A program made the position numbers and the translations under genes. Shown in pieces: positions 1 to 6,037 of a stretch of DNA of 7,124 nucleotides. Source of the DNA: Acholeplasmatales bacterium (GTDB lineage Bacteria > Bacillota_I > Bacilli_A > ML615J-28 > CAG-313); contig DPOU01000017.1 of the NCBI GenBank assembly GCA_003539625.1, forward strand, positions 1-7,124, read 5' to 3'. Numbering within the stretch: position 1 is the first letter of the stretch; every line of letters begins with the position of its first letter. The notes under the pieces are model-generated. The model searched no databases. It was not told the origin of the DNA and was given only the letters and a program-made list of their open reading frames with translations.

Positions 1-2
1 CC

Positions 3-80
3 CCAGTTAATTTAAAGGACCATAAAAAATATGAAAACGCTTGCAAATTATTGCATAAAATGATATTATATAGAGGATAA
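3..80 (+). CDS. Possible 3' end of an upstream gene (partial)
   Basis: Frame 3 is open from the window edge to a TAA at 78-80 and reads as about 25 residues ending KLLHKMILYRG. The mix of charged, aromatic and hydrophobic residues looks like a real protein tail, and the stop lies 19 bases before the next ATG, a spacing typical of adjacent genes in one direction. The other two forward frames meet stops within the first few codons. An open stretch this short can arise by chance even in AT-rich DNA, so this is an inference. The family cannot be recognised from so few residues. If real, the gene ends inside or just after the promoter-like sequence at 41-69, so the lipoprotein gene could be read either from its own promoter or by readthrough. 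Confidence 0.38.
   Translation, partial: PVNLKDHKKYENACKLLHKMILYRG
41..69 (+). promoter_or_regulatory. Candidate sigma-A promoter for the lipoprotein gene
   Basis: TTGCAA at 41-46 matches 4 of 6 bases of the -35 consensus. A 17-base spacer leads to TATTAT at 64-69 (5 of 6), preceded by TG at 61-62, giving an extended -10. Transcription would start near 76, leaving a short leader of about 25 bases. It overlaps the possible tail of an upstream gene, which weakens but does not exclude it. Confidence 0.5.
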
Positions 81-86
81 AAAGAG

Positions 87-91
87 AGGAG
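87..91 (+). promoter_or_regulatory. Ribosome binding site of the lipoprotein gene
   Basis: AGGAG lies 8 bases before the ATG at 100. This spacing and the signal peptide that follows directly fix the start codon. Confidence 0.85.
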
Positions 92-99
92 AATTATAT

Positions 100-3000
100 A
101 TGAAGAAAAAACTTTTGGTCTTTAGTCTAATCGCTTTGCTAGCTTTAACAATTACTAGTTGCGCAAAAAAAAGTTTTTCGGTAACTATTAATTTAGAAGA
201 AGGCGAAGAAATTGTTGGTATTGCACCAGCTACTGTTCAAAGTGGCTCAACATTTAAAACAGGACTTAAAGATGTTAGCGTAAAAAAAGAAGGACATTCT
301 TTTAAAGGGTGGTCGCTTGATGGCATTAGTTTAGTAGACGATAGCACAAAAATTACGTCTGATGTTTCAATTTGGCCTATTTTTGAAATAAATGAATACA
401 CATTGACTATTGTTTTGGATGGGAAAGTGGTTAAAACAAGTAAAGTAAAGTATGGCGAACCAGTTACTATACCTGCAATTGAATTAAAACAAGGCTTTAC
501 TTTCAATGGCTGGAGTGATTATCCAAAAACTATGCCAGCTTACGATTTAACTATTAATGGTAGTACAACTAAAAATATTTATAAAATTAAATATGTTGTT
601 GAAGGAAAAGTAATTAACGAAGTAAGTTTAAACTACGGTGATAAAATTGAAAAAGTAGATGATCCAACTCTAGAAGGTTATGAATTTATCGGATGGAGTG
701 AACAATTACCTGAATCTATGCCTGATCACGATATTGAAGTACATGCAATCTTCAATAAAGTAGAATTTACAATTACTTATATGGTAGATGGCACTGTTTA
801 TAAAGTTGAAACTTACCGCGAAAATGATACTATTCAAAAACTAACAATGCCAAGTAAAGAAGGTTATACATTTAGTGGTTGGGACAAAACTTTACCTGAT
901 ACAATGCCTAAATATGATATCGTTGTAAATGGAACCTATGAAAAAAATCAATATACTATAACTTATAAAGTTGATGGTGTCGTTTATAAAACTATAAAAG
1001 CGTATTATAATGACTCTATAGCGTTAATTGAAAATCCTAGTAAAAATGGTTATACATTCAGTGGATGGAATGTTACAGGACCAATTACTGTTACAAAAGA
1101 TATGACGATAACTGGAACTTTTACTCCGAATAGCTATAAGATAACTTATAATCTAGATGGTGGTAAAAATGATGCAAATGCACCAACATCGTATAAAGTT
1201 GGTACAGGAATAAAGAAATTGCCAACTCCAACAAAAGAAGGTTACGAATTTGCGGGATGGTATTTAAATGATGTTTTGGTAACTGAAATTTCAACAAGTC
1301 AAGTTGGCGATGTTACGTTAGTTGCTAAATGGCAAAAAGAAGAAACTGAAATAAAAGTTAGTTATGAATTAAATGGTGGAAGTTGGTCATGGTCAACTGC
1401 TACGATATCTGCACCAAAAAGTGGAATTGATTCAATCAGTAATTTACCAGAATTATTTATGGCAGATTATTATTACTACCTAAAGATGAATGATTTATTA
1501 GAATCACCTAAAATAGCACAAAAATTTAGAGACAAAGCAACTTCATGGGCAGACTTCTCTAAAGATAATGGTGATCCAAAAGCTATGTATAATGATACAT
1601 CAACAGGTGGATGGAATGCCTTAGATGGATATGCAATCTTTTTCTGGGATAGCATTAGTGAAGGAAAACCTGTAGGTGGATTCTTTGCTAACAGTCCTTA
1701 TAAAGAAAAATACGCTAATTTATTTAACGTTGTTTATCAATTAACAAAAATAAAATATGCTAGTTCATTAAACGATGCAGATCAAAACTTTAAACATGGA
1801 TTTGGCTTTGTATTAGATGGCTATTTCTATGGAACGCAAGGATTAATGAGTAGTGGAACAAACTATGAAATATTTAATTTATTAAGAGGAGTACTTCCTA
1901 CTCCAACTGAAACATACAATGGCTCAACTGAAAAAGTGACAAATATTTACGCTATTGAAAAAAGTCCTATTGGTACAACCATTACTTTAGTTGAACCATT
2001 TAAAGAAGGCCATGTATTCCTTGGTTGGTATGCAAATGCTGATTTTACTGGTGAAAAAATAACTGTAGTAGATAAAACTATGAAAGTTTACGCAAAATGG
2101 TTAGACCTTAATGCTCCTGCTCCTACTCATAATATTACTTATAATTTAAATGGCGGAAGCTTTGAAGGCGAAGTTGAAAACATTTATACTGAAGGTAAAG
2201 AATTTACTTTACCAATTCCTATTAAAACAGGATATAGATTTTTAGGATGGAGTGAAACAGAAGGTTCAACTACCTATATCAGTGTTATTAATAAGAAGGC
2301 TACAAAAGATTTCGTTTTATACGCAAATTGGTCTGTATCTAATGAATATAAAATAACTTATATCTATGAAGAAGGTAAAGAACCTACACATACGGCAACG
2401 TCATTAGAAGAGTTTGCTGAAACATTCTGGAAAGAATTCTATGCTTGGAGTGGTTCAAATGTTGGTCTAGATAATTTTAAAAATGCTGCTCTTGCATCTT
2501 GGAAATCTGGTAAAGATGGTGGATATAAAGCTTATAAACAAAGTGCTAGTGGTGAAATTGATAATGGATATTTTGCTAACACAAAAGGTAATGACTTATG
2601 GATGAATTGGTTTAACTTATTTGATAAAAAAGTTACTGAAATAAATGGTACGCAATCTGCATGGGCATCAACTTATGTTGGTTATATGCGATTATATGCA
2701 TTCTTTGCACAATCTGCTGCATATTGGACTGCAGAAAGAACTAAAGCATTGTATGAAGCATACCCAATTACAACACCGCTAATTACTAAATATACCCAAG
2801 GTGATACAATAACATTAGTAGAATTAATAATTGATGATGGTCGTACATTCCTTGGTTGGTATGATGCCAAAGGTAATAGAATTACTGAAATTACTTCTTC
2901 AATGAGTGAAGATTTAGTTTTAACTGCTAAATGGAGTGCAAGTACGCCAGTTGAAAGTTTTGATATTACTAATTCAATTACAAAAATAGCTAAATTTGAT

Positions 3001-4569
3001 ACTCATCAATTAGAATGGACATTCAATCCGACTAATGCTACAAATAAGCGTTTAAAATTCTCATCAAGTGACAATAGTGTTTTAACAATAGATGAAAACG
3101 GATTAATTACTGCAATTCAAACAGGAAAAGCGACAATTACTGTTGAAGTATTAGATAATTCAAAATTTAATAAAACTTATGAAGTCACTGTTTATGTTGA
3201 TCCGTTTATTGATGCGACATTTGAAAATGCATCTATCGTCAAAATTGGTGAAACTACTAAAATTAATGCTAATTTAAAATATGCTAATGGAACGCTAAAA
3301 TATAAATCAAATAGTGATGCAATCGCAAGAGTTGATGAAAACGGCGTAGTAACAGCGGTTTCAGAAGGATATACTGTTATAACTATATATTTAGAAGGAA
3401 ATGAAAATGTAAAATTAACATTAGGTGTAACGGTGGTAAAACAATCAATTGATGAAATATTCGAAGTAATCAATAAAGCACATAATGATGAAATAAAACT
3501 AACAAGAGGATTGTTTGTAGCGTATGCTTATCACACTGATGTAATATCAAGTGCATCTGATTTACTATTTAATTATGAATATAGCGTAGATAGTTCATAT
3601 TTAATTGATCCTAATACAAAAGGTAGACCTAGTATAAATATTGATAAAATGGAATTTATAACTGTTCATTATACTGCGGGTACTCCAAAAACTTCTGATG
3701 GTGGTGCTACTGCAAGCTACTTTAGAAATGTTTCAAAGACAACTTATGTTTCTGCAAACTATTGTGTAGGTAATGATGGCATATTCATGTCAGTTCCTGA
3801 TGGTGAAGTAGCATATCACGCTGGTGATGGCAGTGCAAAGTTTACTTGGACTAACACCAAAGTTAAAGCTATTGCTAACGTAAAACCAAATTGGGGAGTT
3901 GTTAAAAATAGTAATTCTTCAACAGGGTACTATTTCACATTAAATGGTTCTGAAACAACAATTGAAGTGCCTATTACAGGCAAGACATCAAGCGGTGCTA
4001 CGAAAACTATGACTGATCCATCAAAATGTTTTACATTCTATGGACCTGCTTGGAAAGTTGTTGATGGTTACTATTATATGGGTACAACATGGGCGTGCTT
4101 TACTCAAACACTTGAAGGAAGAATTTCCAGCCGTGGTGGTAATATGAATTCAGTTGGTATTGAAACAGCATGTAATATCGGTAGTGATTTATGGTATACT
4201 TATCAAATTACTGCTCAACTTGTTGCAAGACTATTGGATAAATATAATCTAGATACAACTAGAGTAGTTGGACATAATATGTTCTCTGGTAAAGATTGTC
4301 CACAAACATTATTAGCTAATAATGGTGAATTATGGTATCGCTTTATGGAATGCGTTGAAGCTGAATATGAAATGTACGAAAAAGGTCAAAATTATACAGT
4401 GACATGTAAATCTAATAATCCAGATATTTTGGCTGATAATGGAAGAATTTTAAGTATCCCACGTAATACTCAAACAGTAAGTTATACAGTAACAGTAAAA
4501 GATAAAACAACTGGAGAAACTAGAAGTGCAACATATTCAACTATAGTACATGGACAATATACTGAATAA
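100..4569 (+). CDS. B-repeat surface lipoprotein with Ig-like domains and Amidase_2 peptidoglycan hydrolase head
   Basis: A 1489-residue exported lipoprotein predicted to cleave the amide bond between N-acetylmuramic acid and L-alanine. Residues 1-21 form a signal peptide (MKKK, hydrophobic core, lipobox I-T-S-C with C21 as lipidated cysteine). Residues 26-945 are InlB/Listeria-Bacteroides-type B-repeats with G-W at W71, W138, W199, W261, W323, W387, W643, W717 and W920; the units ending at W667 and W945 carry long inserts. Two BIG2-like domains follow (about 951-1033 and 1037-1114). The amidase spans about 1185-1427: H1190, H1392 and C1400 are the expected zinc ligands, E1355 (VGIE) and K1398 the likely catalytic residues, with SANY-x-VGNDG at 1218-1227 and AYHAG at 1238-1242. 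A beta-rich tail (1428-1489) ends the protein; there is no LPXTG. It is its own transcription unit. Substrate (own or foreign wall) and any adhesive role are inferred. Confidence 0.93.
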   Translation: MKKKLLVFSLIALLALTITSCAKKSFSVTINLEEGEEIVGIAPATVQSGSTFKTGLKDVSVKKEGHSFKGWSLDGISLVDDSTKITSDVSIWPIFEINEYTLTIVLDGKVVKTSKVKYGEPVTIPAIELKQGFTFNGWSDYPKTMPAYDLTINGSTTKNIYKIKYVVEGKVINEVSLNYGDKIEKVDDPTLEGYEFIGWSEQLPESMPDHDIEVHAIFNKVEFTITYMVDGTVYKVETYRENDTIQKLTMPSKEGYTFSGWDKTLPDTMPKYDIVVNGTYEKNQYTITYKVDGVVYKTIKAYYNDSIALIENPSKNGYTFSGWNVTGPITVTKDMTITGTFTPNSYKITYNLDGGKNDANAPTSYKVGTGIKKLPTPTKEGYEFAGWYLNDVLVTEISTSQVGDVTLVAKWQKEETEIKVSYELNGGSWSWSTATISAPKSGIDSISNLPELFMADYYYYLKMNDLLESPKIAQKFRDKATSWADFSKDNGDPKAMYNDTSTGGWNALDGYAIFFWDSISEGKPVGGFFANSPYKEKYANLFNVVYQLTKIKYASSLNDADQNFKHGFGFVLDGYFYGTQGLMSSGTNYEIFNLLRGVLPTPTETYNGSTEKVTNIYAIEKSPIGTTITLVEPFKEGHVFLGWYANADFTGEKITVVDKTMKVYAKWLDLNAPAPTHNITYNLNGGSFEGEVENIYTEGKEFTLPIPIKTGYRFLGWSETEGSTTYISVINKKATKDFVLYANWSVSNEYKITYIYEEGKEPTHTATSLEEFAETFWKEFYAWSGSNVGLDNFKNAALASWKSGKDGGYKAYKQSASGEIDNGYFANTKGNDLWMNWFNLFDKKVTEINGTQSAWASTYVGYMRLYAFFAQSAAYWTAERTKALYEAYPITTPLITKYTQGDTITLVELIIDDGRTFLGWYDAKGNRITEITSSMSEDLVLTAKWSASTPVESFDITNSITKIAKFDTHQLEWTFNPTNATNKRLKFSSSDNSVLTIDENGLITAIQTGKATITVEVLDNSKFNKTYEVTVYVDPFIDATFENASIVKIGETTKINANLKYANGTLKYKSNSDAIARVDENGVVTAVSEGYTVITIYLEGNENVKLTLGVTVVKQSIDEIFEVINKAHNDEIKLTRGLFVAYAYHTDVISSASDLLFNYEYSVDSSYLIDPNTKGRPSINIDKMEFITVHYTAGTPKTSDGGATASYFRNVSKTTYVSANYCVGNDGIFMSVPDGEVAYHAGDGSAKFTWTNTKVKAIANVKPNWGVVKNSNSSTGYYFTLNGSETTIEVPITGKTSSGATKTMTDPSKCFTFYGPAWKVVDGYYYMGTTWACFTQTLEGRISSRGGNMNSVGIETACNIGSDLWYTYQITAQLVARLLDKYNLDTTRVVGHNMFSGKDCPQTLLANNGELWYRFMECVEAEYEMYEKGQNYTVTCKSNNPDILADNGRILSIPRNTQTVSYTVTVKDKTTGETRSATYSTIVHGQYTE
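175..1332 (+). repeat. Six tandem InlB-type B-repeats (protein-level repeat block)
   Basis: Residues about 26-411. Conserved tryptophans at 71, 138, 199, 261, 323 and 387 give a period of 61-67 residues. Units two to five share the pattern Y-x-I-x-Y-x-V-x-G-x-V, then P-x-KEGYTFSGW and a T-M-P-x-x-D motif (units two to four). Unit six is the canonical longer form with NLDGG and a final AKW. Such repeats form small beta-grasp-like modules in Listeria InlB and many gut bacterial surface proteins, where they act as spacers or binding modules. DNA identity between units is moderate, so the duplications are not recent. Confidence 0.88.
1351..2100 (+). other. B-repeat interrupted by a ~170-residue insert (module A)
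   Basis: Residues 418-667. The segment opens like a normal B-repeat (KVSYELNGGSW) but the rest of the repeat (TITLVEPFKEGHVFLGWY, then YAKW) appears only at about 627-667. Residues about 448-612 between them are unlike a B-repeat: rich in Tyr, Trp, Phe and Leu, probably mostly helical, with a GGFFANS motif at 526-532. I recognise no named domain here. It is similar to the insert in the later B-repeat (module B). Confidence 0.7.
2128..2331 (+). repeat. Uninterrupted canonical B-repeat
   Basis: Residues 677-744: NITYNLNGGSF, then KTGYRFLGW with W717, ending YANW at W744. It separates the two interrupted repeats and gives a local reference for how an intact unit of this protein looks. Confidence 0.85.
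2341..2934 (+). other. B-repeat interrupted by a ~130-residue insert (module B)
   Basis: Residues 748-945. The start (EYKITYIYEEGK) and end (DTITLVELIIDDGRTFLGWY, then TAKW at W945) are B-repeat halves. Residues about 768-895 between them look helical and aromatic. The NGYFANT motif at 822-828 followed by W-x-x-WFNLF matches GGFFANS followed by Y-x-x-LFNVV in module A. The returning halves share a 17-base identical DNA stretch (2016-2032 and 2847-2863), supporting duplication of the whole interrupted unit. Confidence 0.7.
2950..3441 (+). other. Two BIG2-like immunoglobulin-like domains
   Basis: Residues about 951-1033 and 1037-1114. The first has FSSSDNSVLTIDENGLITAI followed by TGKATITVEV; the second has YKSNSDAIARVDENGVVTAV followed by EGYTVITIYL. 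The S-x-N/D-x-x-V-x-x-V/I-D-x-N-G-x-V/I-T-A core with the following G-x-x-x-I-T-V strand is the BIG2 signature. They likely act as rigid spacers between the repeat stalk and the amidase. Confidence 0.85.
3655..4380 (+). other. Amidase_2 catalytic domain with internal insertion
   Basis: Residues about 1186-1427. ITVHYTAG supplies the first zinc histidine (H1190). VGHNMFSGKDCP supplies H1392 and C1400, eight residues apart as in T7 lysozyme, with K1398 two residues before the cysteine like the T7 catalytic lysine. E1355 in NSVGIE matches the AmpD-type catalytic glutamate. The usual SAHY is SANY here (N1220). About 105 residues (1243-1347) separate AYHAG from NSVGIE, far more than in minimal family members. 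All zinc ligands are intact, so activity is expected. Confidence 0.88.
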
Positions 4570-4573
4570 AACA

Positions 4574-4601
4574 AAAAGCTCTCACTAAGGTGGGGGCTTT
4601 T
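4574..4601 (+). terminator. Intrinsic terminator after the lipoprotein gene
   Basis: A 12-base stem (AAAAGCTCTCAC with GTGGGGGCTTTT, ten Watson-Crick pairs and two G-U pairs) closes on the loop TAAG, 4 bases after the stop codon. The T run (4598-4601) is part of the stem and short, but the A-rich and T-rich arms make it plausible in both directions. Confidence 0.82.
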
Positions 4602-4638
4602 AAAATAAATGCTAAAAACAATTAAAAAAACTTAAATG

Positions 4639-4647
4639 TGCTATAAT
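4639..4647 (+). promoter_or_regulatory. Extended -10 promoter of the permease gene
   Basis: TGCTATAAT at 4639-4647 is a perfect extended -10. No good -35 is seen at the expected distance (CAATTA at 4619-4624 is poor), as is common for extended -10 promoters. Transcription would start near 4654, leaving a leader of about 20 bases. Its position right after a terminator supports it. Confidence 0.65.
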
Positions 4648-4661
4648 TTTTAGGTATAAAA

Positions 4662-4668
4662 AGAGGGA
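4662..4668 (+). promoter_or_regulatory. Ribosome binding site of the permease gene
   Basis: AGAGGGA lies 4 bases before the ATG at 4673, giving a moderate Shine-Dalgarno match at a slightly short distance. Confidence 0.65.
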
Positions 4669-4672
4669 TAGT

Positions 4673-5989
4673 ATGTTAACATCAATTATCATTAGCATAA
4701 TCACAATAATTGCTTTAATAATATCAATAATATTCATACCAAGTATGAAAATAAAAAAAGTAGAGTTTCAAACATTTTGGATCGTTGCCGTTGTTGGTGC
4801 ACTACTAATTATTTTAACAAAATGCATTACCGTTGAAGATGCTATTAGCACTATTATTGATAAAAAAGGTATTAATCCAATAGAAATATTAATTTTGTTT
4901 ATATCAATGAGTATATTGTCGATAACACTAGACGAAGCTGGTTTCTTTAAAACCTGTGCTTATTATGCAACAAATATTTCTAAAAAAAGCCAAATTAAAC
5001 TATTTGTTTCAATAAGCGTTGTTGTATCACTATTAACAATATTTACTTCAAATGATATTGTTATATTAACTTTTACGCCATTTATTTGCTATTTTGCTAA
5101 AAACACAAAGATAAGCCCTATTCCTTATATAATAGGAGAATTTGTTTTTGCTAATACTTGGTCTATGATGCTAATGATTGGTAATCCTACCAATATCTTT
5201 TTATCTGCTAGTTTTGGTATAACTTTTTTTGGTTATTTTAAGGTAATGGTTATTCCAACTTTTTTAGCAGGTATAACCGCATGTTTAGTACTGCTTATTA
5301 TGTTTAGAAAAGATTTTAGAAAACCAATTGATGGAGATAATACAATAGAAAAACCTATAATAAATAAATTTGTTAATTTTATTGGTCTTGTACATCTATT
5401 AGGGTGTATAGTTCTTTTAACAGTAAGTTCATATATAGATATTGAAATGTGGCTTGTTTGTGCAATATTTGCTTTAAATGAATCAGTAATTTTAATAATA
5501 TATAATATAGTAAAAAAAGATACCACTATTTTAAGTGCTTATAAAAGAGCTCCTTGGAACTTAATACCTTTTGTTATATCAATGTTTATCATAGTAGCAA
5601 GTTTAAATAAAAATGGCGTAGTAGTAGAAATATCTAAATTATTGGATAAAGTAGCAGTTAATAAAACAACTACAATATTCTCTTATGGTCTAACATCATT
5701 TTTTGCTACAAATCTTATAAATAATATTCCGATGAGCGTATTATTTAAAGATGTAATTTTAAATGCTAATAACGCATATATTAATGAGATGATATATAGT
5801 ACAATAATTGCTTCTAATGTTGGTGCATACCTTACACCAATTGGAGCGCTTGCGGGAATAATGTGGATGTCAATTTTGAAAAAAATGGATGTTGAATTTA
5901 AATTTATTGATTTTGTAAAAAAAGGAATAATAATATCAATTATAGTAATAATAGTATCGCTTGCATCTTTGTGCTTTTTACACATTTAA
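4673..5989 (+). CDS. ArsB/SLC13-like (ion transporter superfamily) permease
   Basis: A 438-residue integral membrane protein, the usual length for ArsB-type anion permeases, with about ten to twelve hydrophobic segments beginning at residue 2. Family marks, in order, are LDEAGFF at 86-92, very like ArsB; TSNDIVILTFTP around N127-D128, matching the ArsB NDGAALILTP region; NTWSMMLMIGNPTN at 161-174, the first conserved substrate-site loop; NLINNIP at 347-353; and SNVGAYLTPIGALAGIMW from 381, the mirrored loop of the second half. The two halves fit the inverted-repeat fold of the ion transporter superfamily. Substrates in this family include arsenite, dicarboxylates, sulfate and Na+/H+. No arsR, arsA or arsC is nearby, so arsenite export is not supported by context. 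It is 48 bases upstream of a cysteine synthase gene and may share its transcript. Confidence 0.85.
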   Translation: MLTSIIISIITIIALIISIIFIPSMKIKKVEFQTFWIVAVVGALLIILTKCITVEDAISTIIDKKGINPIEILILFISMSILSITLDEAGFFKTCAYYATNISKKSQIKLFVSISVVVSLLTIFTSNDIVILTFTPFICYFAKNTKISPIPYIIGEFVFANTWSMMLMIGNPTNIFLSASFGITFFGYFKVMVIPTFLAGITACLVLLIMFRKDFRKPIDGDNTIEKPIINKFVNFIGLVHLLGCIVLLTVSSYIDIEMWLVCAIFALNESVILIIYNIVKKDTTILSAYKRAPWNLIPFVISMFIIVASLNKNGVVVEISKLLDKVAVNKTTTIFSYGLTSFFATNLINNIPMSVLFKDVILNANNAYINEMIYSTIIASNVGAYLTPIGALAGIMWMSILKKMDVEFKFIDFVKKGIIISIIVIIVSLASLCFLHI

Positions 5990-5990
5990 A

Positions 5991-6021
5991 ATGTCACGCA
6001 TATACTAAACTTTCATATAAT
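5991..6021 (+). promoter_or_regulatory. Possible weak promoter of the cysteine synthase gene
   Basis: TATAAT at 6016-6021 is a perfect -10, but the best -35 (ATGTCA at 5991-5996, 4 of 6) is 19 bases away and no TG precedes the -10. Start of transcription near 6028 would fall almost on the ribosome binding site. Readthrough from the permease gene is an equally good explanation, since no terminator lies in the 48-base gap. Confidence 0.35.
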
Positions 6022-6028
6022 ATATTGT

Positions 6029-6034
6029 GGTGAT
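6029..6034 (+). promoter_or_regulatory. Ribosome binding site of the cysteine synthase gene
   Basis: GGTGAT, complementary to the conserved ATCACC near the 3' end of 16S rRNA, lies 3 bases before the ATG at 6038. The conserved N-terminus (IGNTPLVRL) begins 10 residues later, confirming the start. Confidence 0.7.
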
Positions 6035-6037
6035 AAA

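Noticed and set aside
237..506. Open frame on the minus strand inside the lipoprotein gene
   Set aside because: It lies wholly antisense to a well-supported coding region, has no recognisable domain, and follows from the low stop density opposite coding DNA. The same applies to minus-strand frames at 2682-2870, 3192-3473, 5233-5526, 5683-5985, 6453-6722 and 6810-6995.
175..2934. CRISPR array or recent tandem DNA duplication
   Set aside because: The periodicity is at protein level with a unit of about 185 bases and clear coding continuity. DNA identity between units is only moderate, with no short identical repeats separated by spacers.
4400..4569. Sortase-type wall anchor at the C-terminus of the lipoprotein
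   Set aside because: The protein ends in a polar segment (HGQYTE) without LPXTG, a hydrophobic helix or a positive tail.
5990..6037. SAM, T-box or other sulfur-related riboswitch in front of the cysteine synthase gene
   Set aside because: The gap is only 48 bases, too short for these leaders, and no terminator hairpin is present.
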